A DNA stretch of 49,386 bases from an uncultured Lachnospiraceae bacterium (GTDB lineage: Bacteria; Bacillota; Clostridia; Lachnospirales; Lachnospiraceae), in NCBI GenBank assembly GCA_910578825.1, contig CAJTSB010000003.1:85255-134640 (forward strand), in the 5' to 3' direction. Both the position numbers and the translations under genes were made by a program. This document shows positions 35,147-44,554 of this stretch, piece after piece. The notes below the pieces were generated by a model that saw nothing but the letters and a program-made list of their open reading frames with translations, had not been told where the DNA came from and ran no database searches. Position 1 is the stretch's first letter. Each line of letters opens with the position of its first letter.

Positions 35147-35294
35147 TTCTGCGAAAATTGGGGACGTATAAATTGAAATTTGCATTTTGTGGCAGGTTAC
35201 GGGTTCCATCATATCTGCCCGTGAAAAGTACCACACACTCCTGCATAAATCTTCCATAAGAATATAAACTTCCTAAAGTGCGCATACTGATTCC

Positions 35295-36326
35295 ATGCGG
35301 AATGAAGTGAAAGAAAGCGTACAGAAAATAGCAAAGATTTTGGGAATTACACTGGCAGTCTATGTCTGCATCCGCTGGCTGCTGCCGCTTGTAATTCCTT
35401 TTTTTATAGCGTTTCTGCTGGCGAAACTCTTAAATCCACTGGTGGGAAAGCTGGAAGAAAAATTAAGATGGAAGAGAAGTATCTGGTCGTCCCTTTTGGT
35501 CGGTCTGTTATTTCTGATGCTGGGGTTTCTGGTGGTTGTGTTTGTAAGGACATTGCTGGTGCAGATTAAGACGGTAGTTGAAAATCTGGATAGTTACAAA
35601 CGGCAGACGGGAGACTTTTTCTATGAGTGTTGCTGTCAGGTCGAGAACTTTACAGGAATACAGGCGGACATGATTCACGATGGCGTGCAAAAGCAGATTC
35701 CGGGACTTATGCAGCATATGAAATCGAATGTCGTACCAGTTTTGATGAATGGAACGATATCGTATGCCAAAAGTTTGTTTGTATGGGTTGGCATCTGTTT
35801 TGTCGTGATTATCAGTACGATTTTAATTCTGAAAGATTATCAGAAAATACGAACGGCGCTCGAATGCCATCCCATCGGTCAAATGGGACTCAGGGTCTGC
35901 AGGCGCACCTACGAAGCGGGAGGCGCATATATCAAGGCGCAGTTTATTATTATGCTTATTATCACGGCTGTCTGTGTGGCTGGTCTGTATTTGTCCGGCA
36001 ATGAGTATGCCTTGCTGGCAGGGTGTGGAATCGGAATTTGCGATGCTATGCCATTTCTGGGTACCGGTACAATTTTTGTGCCCTGGGCAGTGATTGAGAT
36101 GATGCAGGGAAAATATATGCTGGCGGCAATTTATACCGTTATCTATACGATTTGCAGCCTGCTGCGTGAAATATTAGAGCCAAAACTTCTCGGAAACAAG
36201 CTGGGGATGCATCCCTTGTCAGTGATTGCCAGCATCTATGTCGGGCTTGGAGTTTATGGTCTGTGGGGATTCGCTCTGGGGCCTTTGTCTTATATCCTGA
36301 TTCGGGAAATTTACTTGACAATCTAA
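35295..36326 (+). CDS. YtvI-like membrane protein (AI-2E transporter family)
   Basis: A 343-aa protein with about seven or eight membrane segments: one pair near residues 15-35 and 60-80, a loop region with amphipathic helices, and four to five segments after residue 150. GLGVYGLWGFALGPL near the end is a signature of the AI-2E/UPF0118 family. The overall form resembles YtvI, a sporulation-linked membrane protein of Firmicutes; transport activity is not shown for that group. Oddly, no Shine-Dalgarno precedes ATG 35295, which begins right at the edge of the accessory island, so its native 5' leader may have been replaced or the start may lie elsewhere. Confidence 0.82.
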   Translation: MRNEVKESVQKIAKILGITLAVYVCIRWLLPLVIPFFIAFLLAKLLNPLVGKLEEKLRWKRSIWSSLLVGLLFLMLGFLVVVFVRTLLVQIKTVVENLDSYKRQTGDFFYECCCQVENFTGIQADMIHDGVQKQIPGLMQHMKSNVVPVLMNGTISYAKSLFVWVGICFVVIISTILILKDYQKIRTALECHPIGQMGLRVCRRTYEAGGAYIKAQFIIMLIITAVCVAGLYLSGNEYALLAGCGIGICDAMPFLGTGTIFVPWAVIEMMQGKYMLAAIYTVIYTICSLLREILEPKLLGNKLGMHPLSVIASIYVGLGVYGLWGFALGPLSYILIREIYLTI

Positions 36327-36387
36327 ACGAATTATCTTAGAATAGCCGTAGTTGTAAAGAGAGAAAATCGTTGGTAGGAGAGGAATC

Positions 36388-37830
36388 ATGGCGAAAGACA
36401 AGAAATTAGTAGAGGCCATCACATCTATGGATGTTGATTTTGCACAGTGGTACACAGATGTGGTAAAAAAAGCTGAGTTGATTGATTATTCCAGTGTTAA
36501 AGGCTGTATGGTCATTAAACCGGCAGGATACGCGATCTGGGAAAATATTCAGAATGAATTAGACAGAAGGTTTAAAGAGACCGGAGTGGAGAATGTATAT
36601 ATGCCCATATTTATTCCGGAAAGTCTGCTCCAGAAAGAGAAAGACCATGTAGAAGGATTTGCACCCGAAGTAGCCTGGGTTACGCATGGCGGTATGAATC
36701 CATTACAGGAACGGATGTGTGTCCGTCCTACATCAGAGACATTGTTTTGTGATTTTTATGCAAACGATATTCAGTCCTACCGGGATTTACCGAAATGTTA
36801 TAATCAGTGGTGTTCTGTGGTACGTTGGGAGAAGGAGACGAGACCGTTCCTTCGTTCGCGGGAATTTTTGTGGCAGGAGGGTCATACTGCGCATGCGACA
36901 GCAGAGGAAGCCGAAGAGCGTACGATTCAGATGTTGAACCTCTATGCGGATTTCTGTGAGGAGATTCTGGCGATGCCGGTAATCCGGGGAAGAAAGACGG
37001 AAAAAGAGAAATTTGCAGGTGCGGAATCGACATATACGATTGAGGCATTGATGCATGACGGCAAGGCATTACAGTCCGGCACCAGCCACAATTTTGGCGA
37101 TGGATTTGCGAAAGCATTTGATATTCAATATACGGATCGTGACAATAAATTACAGTATGTGCATCAGACGTCCTGGGGCATGACGACTCGTCTGATTGGA
37201 GCAATCATTATGGTACATGGAGACGATTCCGGTCTTGTGCTGCCGCCAAGGATTGCACCTGTGCAGGTCATGGTTATACCTATTCAGCAGCATAAGGATG
37301 GCGTACTGGAGAAAGCGGAAGAGTTAAAGTCCGCGTTAAAGGAAACAGGTATACGTGTGAAAATGGACGACAGTGAGAAGAGCCCCGGTTGGAAATTCTC
37401 AGAACAGGAGATGCGCGGCATCCCGATTCGTGTGGAACTTGGACCCAAGGATATTGAGGCAGGAAAGTGTGTCCTCGTGCGTCGTGATACTCGTGAAAAG
37501 CTGGAATGTGCATTGGAAGATGTGGCAAAAACAGCGGAAGAATTATTGGAAGTAATTCAAAAAGACATGTATGCGCGTGCAAAAGCACATCTGGAGTCCC
37601 ATATTACAGATGTGAAATCTTATGCGGCGTTCAAAGACGCAGTGGAACATAAGCCTGGATTTATCCGTGCTATGTGGTGTGGAAATGAAGAATGTGAAAA
37701 CAAGATTAAAGAAGACACTACGGCAACCTCGCGTTGTATGCCGATGAAAGAGGAGGAACCAATTTCAGACGTATGTGTTTGCTGTGGGAAACCAGCGCAT
37801 AAACTTGTGTACTGGGGAAAAGCTTACTAA
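36388..37830 (+). CDS. proS: Prolyl-tRNA synthetase, short archaeal/eukaryotic type
   Basis: A 480-aa class II aminoacyl-tRNA synthetase charging tRNA-Pro. The class II motifs appear as RPTSETLFCDFYAND (motif 2 region begins nearby at VRWEKETRPFLRSREFLWQE) and GMTTRLIGAIIMVHGDD (motif 3). The anticodon-binding domain follows, then the characteristic C-terminal zinc-type tail with CGNEEC and CVCCG. It lacks the INS editing insertion of the long bacterial ProRS, so it belongs to the ProS type 3 group common in Clostridia. AGGAGAGG precedes the ATG. No T-box leader is seen in the 61-base gap before it. A terminator follows. Confidence 0.96.
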   Translation: MAKDKKLVEAITSMDVDFAQWYTDVVKKAELIDYSSVKGCMVIKPAGYAIWENIQNELDRRFKETGVENVYMPIFIPESLLQKEKDHVEGFAPEVAWVTHGGMNPLQERMCVRPTSETLFCDFYANDIQSYRDLPKCYNQWCSVVRWEKETRPFLRSREFLWQEGHTAHATAEEAEERTIQMLNLYADFCEEILAMPVIRGRKTEKEKFAGAESTYTIEALMHDGKALQSGTSHNFGDGFAKAFDIQYTDRDNKLQYVHQTSWGMTTRLIGAIIMVHGDDSGLVLPPRIAPVQVMVIPIQQHKDGVLEKAEELKSALKETGIRVKMDDSEKSPGWKFSEQEMRGIPIRVELGPKDIEAGKCVLVRRDTREKLECALEDVAKTAEELLEVIQKDMYARAKAHLESHITDVKSYAAFKDAVEHKPGFIRAMWCGNEECENKIKEDTTATSRCMPMKEEEPISDVCVCCGKPAHKLVYWGKAY

Positions 37831-37882
37831 GTTAAAGCGAATTGTATATATTGGAATTTTATTGCTGAAAACATAACGGAGT

Positions 37883-37921
37883 AAGGCTGCATCGATATTA
37901 ACGTATCTGATGCAGCCTTTT
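37883..37921 (+). terminator. Terminator after proS
   Basis: AAGGCTGCATC (37883-37893) pairs exactly with GATGCAGCCTT (37909-37919), an 11-bp stem, followed by TTTT. Confidence 0.85.
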
Positions 37922-38503
37922 AAGATATACTGTCCATGGGACCTTCCTCATTCTTTCCGAAATCTCAAATTCTCTATCCGAAATTTTTTCGCCACTGAAT
38001 CTTTTGTATGTATCCATATCTGAACGTTTCCGGCTGGAAGTGCATACCATTTTATTATTCTCTTTCAGGGATTCGTTTTGAAAATTTTTGATTTCTATTT
38101 TAACATCAAATCTTTTTAAAATTATTACTTCTGCAAATTCGAGTCCTCTTTCTCTCGATTTGAATAGCTCCTGTCTATGAATCGTTCTGCCGATTTCTCC
38201 ATTCCGAAAATACAAGGTCGGATGCTTTCGCGTTGATAATATTCCACTGTATAATTTCCTGGGATGTGGCAGTTATCATTTTAGATGAACCGCTCCTTTT
38301 CCTTTTTGAAATCTTCAGGTGTCATGTTGCCATTCGGGAGAAGAACCTTATTGTAATTTCCCATTCCAGAAATCTGGGTTCCTATCAATGACATTCGACT
38401 GATCCATCTCAAAAGTGTAAGTTCTTTCGTCTGCTTTGGTAAAATTCTTTTAAAGATTTAATGGTAATTTCTGTATCTCTCTGTATTCATTCTCTGTATT
38501 CAT
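37898..38503 (-). pseudogene. Degraded gene between proS and secA
   Basis: On the minus strand, several short frames join into what reads as one broken protein: an ATG at 38503 opens MNTENEYREIQKLPLNL then a stop, followed in the same frame by DERTYTFEMDQSNVIDRNPD and FWNGKLQ, then a shifted frame KVLLPNGNMTPEDFKKEKER, a third with MITATSQEIIQWNIINAK, and finally an open 105-codon frame (38215-37898) with HRQELFKSRERGLEFAEV. Stops and shifts separate them, so it is not functional. I do not recognise the protein. The 37831-38965 stretch holds this remnant, the proS terminator, the secA promoter, and otherwise AT-rich sequence with no gene I can support. Confidence 0.4.
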
Positions 38504-38862
38504 GATTCAGAGAGAGTATCAATTGATTTGTTTGGTGGTCTGTACCTCTCTTTCTTAAATTATGGGGTAGTTCGTTATGTTTTGATTGGACTGTACCTCC
38601 TGTTCTTATTTGTTCTTGTTGTTTGTTTTGATGTGTTTATTATATCTAACAAAAATAGAAAAGTCAATAACTTTTTTAAAAATTACATATTAAACATACT
38701 TATAATTAAAAATGAAATAATAAGCATGTGAATATTCTGAAAATTTAGACATGAGAGCGAGGAGAAGACTGGTATTTGGGATCGAATGAGAAGTGTGGTT
38801 CGCCTTGCAGACCATCCCTCTGATTTCATAGAAAATTCATAATTAGTTCATGGGTTTAAGTA

Positions 38863-38891
38863 TTGTTTAACGACAGGGAAAGTGTTACAAT
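38863..38891 (+). promoter_or_regulatory. secA promoter
   Basis: TTGTTT (38863-38868) and TACAAT (38886-38891) with 17 bases between, about 75 bases before the secA start codon. Confidence 0.55.
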
Positions 38892-38965
38892 GTAAGAAGT
38901 TGTCCGTGCAAACGGAAGTAAGATATGGCAGGTTCCTGCCGGAATAAATATAGGAGCATTGTAAA

Positions 38966-41530
38966 ATGAGTATTGTAAGCAAAGTATTTGGCACACATAG
39001 CCAGCGGGAATTGAAACGTGTCTATCCAATTGTAGATAAGATCGAGTCGTACCGCACGGCTATGATGGAGTTGACAGATGAGCAGTTAAAGGATAAGACA
39101 AAGGAATTCAAAAAGCGTCTGGAAGATGGACAGACACTGGATCAGATTCTTCCGGAAGCCTATGCGGCAGTCCGGGAGGCAGCCAGAAGGGCTATCGGTA
39201 TGGAGCATTACCGGGTACAGTTGATTGGCGGTGTGATTTTGCATCAGGGACGTATCGCGGAGATGAAGACCGGTGAAGGAAAAACACTGGTGTCTACACT
39301 TCCGGCATATTTAAATGCACTGGAGGGCAATGGAGTTCACATTGTCACGGTCAATGATTATCTGGCAAAGCGTGACGCGGAGTGGATGGGAAAGGTACAT
39401 GAATTTCTGGGTCTTAAGGTCGGCGTTGTGTTAAACTCCATGGATAATGATGAGAGAAGAGAGGCATATAACTGCGATATTACCTATGTGACGAATAATG
39501 AGCTGGGCTTTGATTACCTGCGTGACAATATGGTAATTTATAAGGAACAGCTTGTACAGCGTGATTTGTGTTATGCGATTATTGACGAGGTCGATTCTGT
39601 GTTGATTGACGAGGCGCGGACGCCGCTTATTATTTCTGGTCAGAGCGGGAAATCCACTAGTCTTTACGAAGCATGTGATATCCTGGCAAGGCAGATGGTG
39701 CGTGGTGAGGACATGCCGGAATTCAGTAAGATGGACGCTATCATGGGTGTGGAACATGAGGAAACCGGAGACTTCATTGTCAATGAAAAGGATAAAGTGG
39801 TGAACCTGACCGAACAGGGTGTTAAGAAGACAGAGAAATTTTTCCGTATTGAGAACCTTGCGGATGCGGATAATCTGGAAATCCAACATAATATCATACT
39901 TGCCCTGCGCGCCCATAATCTGATGTTCCGCGATCAGGATTATGTGGTACAGGACGAGAAGGTTGTAATTGTAGATGAATTTACCGGACGTATCATGCCG
40001 GGACGTCGTTATTCAGATGGTCTGCATCAGGCAATAGAGGCAAAAGAGCATGTTAAGGTAAAGCGTGAGAGTAAGACGCTCGCAACAATAACCTTCCAGA
40101 ATTTCTTTAATAAATATAAGAAGAAGGCCGGCATGACTGGTACGGCTTTGACGGAGGAAAAGGAGTTCCGTGATATTTACGGCATGGACGTTATTGAGAT
40201 ACCGACCAATAAGCCGGTACAGAGAAAAGATTTGCAGGATGCCGTATATAAGACGAAGAAGGAGAAATTCCGTGCCGTTGTGGAGGAAATCAAAAGGGCT
40301 CATGAAAAGGGACAACCCGTATTGGTTGGTACGATTACGATTGAGACTTCAGAATTACTCAGCGGCATGTTAAAACGAGAAGGCATTCAGCATAAGGTAT
40401 TGAATGCAAAGTACCATGAGATTGAGGCTGAAATTGTTGCAGAGGCAGGACAGCATGGGGCTGTTACAATTGCAACGAACATGGCAGGTCGTGGAACGGA
40501 TATTAAGCTGGATGATGACGCAAAAGCAGCGGGAGGATTGAAGATTATCGGTACGGAGCGTCATGAATCCAGACGTATTGACAATCAGCTGCGCGGTCGT
40601 TCCGGTCGTCAGGGAGACCCGGGAGAATCTAAATTCTTCATTTGTCTGGAAGATGATTTGATTCGCCTGTTTGGTTCTGAAAAACTGATGAATATGTTTA
40701 ATACGCTGGGTGTGCCGGAGAATGAGGAGATTCAGCATAAGATGCTCACGAGTGCGATTGAGAAAGCACAGATGAAAATAGAGAGCAACAACTTTGGAAT
40801 CCGTAAGAACCTGCTGGAGTATGATCAGGTTATGAACGAGCAGAGGGAGATTATCTATGCGGAACGCCGCCGTGTGCTGGATGGAGAGAGCATGCGCGAT
40901 GTTATTTATAAGATGATTACGGATCGCGTGGAAAATACAGTAGATACCTGTATTTCTTCTGAACAGGAGAGTGAAGAATGGGATTTGAACGAGCTGAATC
41001 AACTTCTTATTCCGATTATCCCTCTCAAGGAGGTAACGCCTGAGGATGTAAAAGGGATTCGCTCCAATGAATTGAAACATATGTTGAAGGAACAGGCTGT
41101 CAAAGCGTATGAGATGAAAGAGGCAGAATTCCCGGAGCCCGAGGCAGTTCGAGAGTTAGAGCGTGTTATCTTGCTTAAGGTGATTGACCGAAAGTGGATG
41201 GATCATATCGACGACATGGATCAGCTGCGCCAGGGAATTGGCTTGCAGGCGTATGGACAGCGAGACCCTCTGGTTGAGTATAAGATGAGCGGTTATGATA
41301 TGTTCGACGGCATGATTGCCAATATTCAGGAAGATACCGTGCGTTTGTTGTTCCATGTGCGGATTGAGCAGAAAGTGGAACGTGAGCAGGTGGCAAAGGT
41401 TACCGGAACGAACCGGGATGAATCTGTGCCGAAAGGGCCGAAGAGAAGAGAGAATGCCAAGGTATATCCGAATGATCCCTGTCCTTGCGGCAGTGGCAAG
41501 AAGTACAAGCAATGTTGCGGCAGGAAATAA
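38966..41530 (+). CDS. secA: Preprotein translocase ATPase SecA
   Basis: SecA drives post-translational protein export through SecYEG. The 854-aa product has Walker A in MKTGEGKTL, the DEAD-type DEVDSVLIDEARTPLI, the helicase-like motif LRGRSGRQGDPG and a C-terminal SEC-C zinc tail (CPCGSGKKYKQCC) that contacts SecB or ribosomes in other bacteria. The length is typical for Firmicutes. A weak TAGGAG precedes the ATG. It is monocistronic here, with its own promoter and terminator. No odd features. Confidence 0.97.
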   Translation: MSIVSKVFGTHSQRELKRVYPIVDKIESYRTAMMELTDEQLKDKTKEFKKRLEDGQTLDQILPEAYAAVREAARRAIGMEHYRVQLIGGVILHQGRIAEMKTGEGKTLVSTLPAYLNALEGNGVHIVTVNDYLAKRDAEWMGKVHEFLGLKVGVVLNSMDNDERREAYNCDITYVTNNELGFDYLRDNMVIYKEQLVQRDLCYAIIDEVDSVLIDEARTPLIISGQSGKSTSLYEACDILARQMVRGEDMPEFSKMDAIMGVEHEETGDFIVNEKDKVVNLTEQGVKKTEKFFRIENLADADNLEIQHNIILALRAHNLMFRDQDYVVQDEKVVIVDEFTGRIMPGRRYSDGLHQAIEAKEHVKVKRESKTLATITFQNFFNKYKKKAGMTGTALTEEKEFRDIYGMDVIEIPTNKPVQRKDLQDAVYKTKKEKFRAVVEEIKRAHEKGQPVLVGTITIETSELLSGMLKREGIQHKVLNAKYHEIEAEIVAEAGQHGAVTIATNMAGRGTDIKLDDDAKAAGGLKIIGTERHESRRIDNQLRGRSGRQGDPGESKFFICLEDDLIRLFGSEKLMNMFNTLGVPENEEIQHKMLTSAIEKAQMKIESNNFGIRKNLLEYDQVMNEQREIIYAERRRVLDGESMRDVIYKMITDRVENTVDTCISSEQESEEWDLNELNQLLIPIIPLKEVTPEDVKGIRSNELKHMLKEQAVKAYEMKEAEFPEPEAVRELERVILLKVIDRKWMDHIDDMDQLRQGIGLQAYGQRDPLVEYKMSGYDMFDGMIANIQEDTVRLLFHVRIEQKVEREQVAKVTGTNRDESVPKGPKRRENAKVYPNDPCPCGSGKKYKQCCGRK

Positions 41531-41557
41531 TATAGATCTATGGCAGGATAATAATAT

Positions 41558-41597
41558 AGGAACCGAATCGTCTGAAACAGTTGATTCGGTTCCTTTT
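41558..41597 (+). terminator. Terminator after secA
   Basis: AGGAACCGAATC (41558-41569) pairs with GATTCGGTTCCT (41583-41594), a 12-bp perfect stem with TTTT after it. On the other strand it lies some 50 bases past the chemotaxis-receptor stop and may also serve that gene. Confidence 0.88.
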
Positions 41598-41649
41598 ATG
41601 TATAATGCGTAGTCAAATTGATAAAAACAGATTTTTATGAAAATGTACG

Positions 41650-43407
41650 TTAGTCCTCTTGTTCGATTTCTTCCTGCTCTTGCGTCTCTTCATTATCGCT
41701 GTACTCACTTTTATCCGGTAACACGAAATGTCCGATAAGCTCGTCCAGGACAGACGCCTGTGCGGATAATTCCTCGCTGGTTGCTGCCGATTCTTCAGCT
41801 GTGGCGGCATTGCTCTGAATAACTTCTGAAATCACATTAATGCCGGTTTCTACGCGCCGCATTGCCTCTGTCTGGCTTTCCATCATAACTTTCAGATTCC
41901 TGGAGAAATCTGCGGTTTCCTGGATGCCCTCTATTACAGATTGAATGGCATCCGCTGCATGTTCTGCCGCGCGGTTCCCTTCATTTACCTCATTGATTGA
42001 TTTTTCAATCAGTTCCCTGGTATCGATTGCAGCCTGTGCGCTCTGATTTGCCAGTTCACGGATTTCATCGGCAACAACTGCAAATCCTCGTCCGGACTCC
42101 CCGGCTCTTGCAGCTTCTATGGAAGCGTTCAGGGACAGAAGGTTGGTCTGAGAGGCAATTGACTCAATCTCGGAAATGATATTTCCAATTCCGGTTGTGG
42201 CAGCGTTGATCCGCTCCATGGCAGTCATCATACTGTTCATTTCCTGACGTGTATTATCTGCTTTGCTTGCGTATAATTGTGCTTTTTCGTAAGATTCGTC
42301 TGCGCTGTTAGCGCCGTTTTCCATATTAGCAGTGACATCGGAAATTGTCTCGTGCAGTTCCTGTACAGAGATACTCTGGTCGGTTGCTCCTTCCGCAAGT
42401 GCCTGGGATGCCTGTGCCAGGGAGTCCGAACCAGCGGAAACCTGTGTAGACACTTCCCCGATAGCTAACAGGGTTTCTGACATCTGTCCCTTCAGGGAGC
42501 GCATCGACTGGTATAACTTTCTGAAATCACCAGTATAGCGGCTTTCGGCGCCAGACTTGACGGCATAATTACCGTTTGACATTTCACGTAATACCTCTTC
42601 GATATCGAAAATGATTTCGTCCAGTTTCTCAGCCATCTCCTGAGCGTCTTTTTCAATGGCTTCTATTTCATCTCCCGTTTTGATCACCGGGAAAGGAGCA
42701 GTCAGTTCACCATTGGCAAAAGTCTTAAAACGTTCACCCAGGCTTCCAAGGGGATCTGATATCCGTCTGGAGAATTTTTTACCTAGTTTGGTGGATAATA
42801 TCATCGTTAAAACAACAATGATAATAATTGCGATAATCAGAATCCATAATAAAATAGTTAACTTGGTAGACAGACTGTTTCCTTCTGTTACTTTTACATC
42901 TAAAAGCTCCGCCATTTTATCGTAGATGCTTTGGTAAATTGGAGCCAGTTCATTTAATGCAATGTCCTGCGCCTGTTTGCAGAGTTCCCGGTCTGTGGTT
43001 GCCCCGAGTTCCATAATTTGGTTATCCAGTTCCCAGTATGCATCAAGTTCCGATTCGATTTCATCATAAGTAGCCCTGCCGCTTTTGGAAACAATCGTGT
43101 TTTCAATCTTTGCAAATGACTTCTCAAAACTGTCTTTTAATTCAGTGTGCTGCGCTACAACGGCGTTAATGGCGTCTGCATCGTCATAACCGATGGCTGC
43201 GCGTAGTGATGAGCGTAAATCGGCAAATTCGAACATGGCGGTTCCGATATCTCCCTGTGCAAAGCCGAAATTCCTCAACGCGTAGGAATATCTGGTTGAT
43301 ATAATAATCAAAGATATTAAGGCAATAACCACTACGGCCGCCATAATAGATGCTATCTGGAAAAAGGACTTTGTCAGCCGTTTTTCTATGTTCTCTTCGT
43401 AATTCAT
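41650..43407 (-). CDS. Methyl-accepting chemotaxis protein
   Basis: A 585-aa chemoreceptor. Two membrane segments (about residues 15-37 and 182-205) enclose a ~145-residue helical sensor domain of the four-helix-bundle type. A HAMP region follows and then the long cytoplasmic signalling helix hairpin with the near-invariant tip SQTNLLSLNASIEAARAGE then GRGFAVVADEIRELA. The C-terminus is acidic and lacks a NWETF-type tether. The ATG at 43407 has GGGGGAC just upstream. It indicates a chemotaxis system, hence likely motility, encoded elsewhere. Ligand unknown. Confidence 0.93.
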   Translation of the reverse strand: MNYEENIEKRLTKSFFQIASIMAAVVVIALISLIIISTRYSYALRNFGFAQGDIGTAMFEFADLRSSLRAAIGYDDADAINAVVAQHTELKDSFEKSFAKIENTIVSKSGRATYDEIESELDAYWELDNQIMELGATTDRELCKQAQDIALNELAPIYQSIYDKMAELLDVKVTEGNSLSTKLTILLWILIIAIIIIVVLTMILSTKLGKKFSRRISDPLGSLGERFKTFANGELTAPFPVIKTGDEIEAIEKDAQEMAEKLDEIIFDIEEVLREMSNGNYAVKSGAESRYTGDFRKLYQSMRSLKGQMSETLLAIGEVSTQVSAGSDSLAQASQALAEGATDQSISVQELHETISDVTANMENGANSADESYEKAQLYASKADNTRQEMNSMMTAMERINAATTGIGNIISEIESIASQTNLLSLNASIEAARAGESGRGFAVVADEIRELANQSAQAAIDTRELIEKSINEVNEGNRAAEHAADAIQSVIEGIQETADFSRNLKVMMESQTEAMRRVETGINVISEVIQSNAATAEESAATSEELSAQASVLDELIGHFVLPDKSEYSDNEETQEQEEIEQED

Positions 43408-43638
43408 TTGTAATGTCCCCCTTTTGTAATGTTGCTTAAATCATTTTTGAATCATTTCCCGAATGTGAGAAAATAAAATAGATATAATATTATTTTCTGA
43501 AAATTCTGACAAACAATTAACTACTCTAGTTCTATTATAGACTATTTAAGGAAAAAAACAATATGCAAAATGGGGAAAATGTCGTAAAATGACATTTATA
43601 TATAGATTACAGAAGTCTGCCGCAAAATAAACACCGGT

Positions 43639-43668
43639 GTCATAACTGCCGCAAATCTTTCATACATT
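43639..43668 (+). promoter_or_regulatory. Sigma-E-type promoter of spoIIID
   Basis: GTCATAAC (43639-43646) and CATACATT (43661-43668) are separated by 14 bases. The -10 fits the sigma-E consensus CATACAHT exactly and the -35 keeps the central ATA. The predicted transcription start is about seven bases later, 24 bases before the TTG start. Confidence 0.68.
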
Positions 43669-43698
43669 ATAAAAAAAGCAGTGTATGAGGGTATTTCG

Positions 43699-43959
43699 TT
43701 GAAAGGATACATAGAGGAACGGGCAGTGAATATTGCTAACTATATAATTGAGGAGAATGCTACCGTACGGCAGACCGCAAAAAAGTTTGGCATCAGCAAG
43801 AGTACAGTGCATAAAGATGTCACAGAACGACTAACCCAAATCAATCCAACACTTGCGGCTGAAGCGCGCAAGGTTTTGGACGTCAATAAGTCAGAACGCC
43901 ATATTCGGGGCGGTTTAGCAACCAGGGAAAAATATCTACACCAAAAAGGGGCTGTCTGA
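43699..43959 (+). CDS. spoIIID: Sporulation transcriptional regulator SpoIIID
   Basis: SpoIIID is a small DNA-binding protein that activates and represses mother-cell genes after sigma-E. The 86-aa product begins MKGYIEERAVNIANYI and contains ATVRQTAKKFGISKSTVHKD, the family helix-turn-helix, and ERHIRGGLATREKYLHQK, the second DNA-contacting tail. I chose the TTG at 43699 because it matches the family start and has GAGGG at 43687-43691; the GTG at 43681 would lie almost at the transcription start. The terminator begins within the last codons. Together with spoVFAB it shows a complete-looking mother-cell programme. Confidence 0.94.
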   Translation: MKGYIEERAVNIANYIIEENATVRQTAKKFGISKSTVHKDVTERLTQINPTLAAEARKVLDVNKSERHIRGGLATREKYLHQKGAV

Positions 43960-43973
43960 TGCAGCCCTTTTTT
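43943..43973 (+). terminator. Terminator overlapping the spoIIID stop
   Basis: GGGCTG (43949-43954) pairs with CAGCCC (43962-43967), extended by A-T pairs, with TTTTTT after it. The stem includes the last coding bases of spoIIID. Confidence 0.8.
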
Positions 43974-44094
43974 ATTCTTAATAGGAAGTCTTTGTCACGC
44001 TAAGTCAGAAAGCGTTTTATATATTATATATGATAAAATAAATCAATAAAAATGATTAAATTTATCACTATACAAGATGTTCTTTGTGTGTTAA

Positions 44095-44456
44095 GATAAG
44101 ACACATGAAAAACGAGGAAGAGGAAGAGTAGCTGTGGCGGAACTTACAGAGAGTCATCGGTGGTGGAAGATGGCAGTGACAAGACGGTGAACTGGCCTTG
44201 GAGTTTCCGGCTGAAAAGATGTTACCCGAAGAGGCAGATGTAACTGTTTGCCAGGTGAGAAAGTAAGCCAGGACGGGTTCTCCCGTTACAGGGATATGCA
44301 TGGAAGTGGGTGCGGCAGATTTTGAATAGAGAAACGCCGGGGACAGACACGGAGTGCAGATGAGTGCATGGAAACATGAAGTAGAGTGGTACCGCGCAGG
44401 ATTGCATAATCTTTCGTCTCTATTATCGTCAGGATAGTGGATGCGGAGGATTTTTT
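44095..44456 (+). promoter_or_regulatory. T-box leader, probably leucine-specific
   Basis: A tRNA-sensing T-box leader before leuA. Landmarks: AGTA (44127-44130) and GAA (44189-44191) of the S-turn, the AGAGAG bulge (44148-44153), the T-box AGAGTGGTACCGCG (44383-44396), and a terminator at 44411-44456. The codon directly after GAA is CTG (44192-44194), a leucine codon, consistent with the biosynthetic gene downstream. Reading one base later gives TGG (Trp), but the purine expected after the specifier fits CTG. The specifier call therefore rests on alignment by eye. Confidence 0.88.
44411..44456 (+). terminator. T-box-controlled terminator
   Basis: CTTTCGTCTCTATTATC (44411-44427) pairs with GATAGTGGATGCGGAGG (about 44433-44449) with one mismatch, followed by six T. 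Uncharged tRNA bound at the T-box sequence just upstream would favour the antiterminator. Confidence 0.82.
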
Positions 44457-44554
44457 CGTGTCTTCGGATTATGATGATACGAAGGATATCAAGATAAAAT
44501 AAAGTGAGCGAAAGCGGATTTATCTGCTTTGTCATAAAAGGAATGGAGGATATA

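Noticed and set aside
35007..35285. A 92-codon minus-strand frame across the end of the HD-GHKL gene and the ytvI upstream region
   Set aside because: Half of it is antisense to the large gene and there is no ribosome site; I could not link it to any family.
38528..38731. A 67-codon hydrophobic plus-strand frame starting with TTG
   Set aside because: No convincing ribosome site, very AT-rich low-complexity coding, no recognisable family; it is probably chance in a non-coding stretch.
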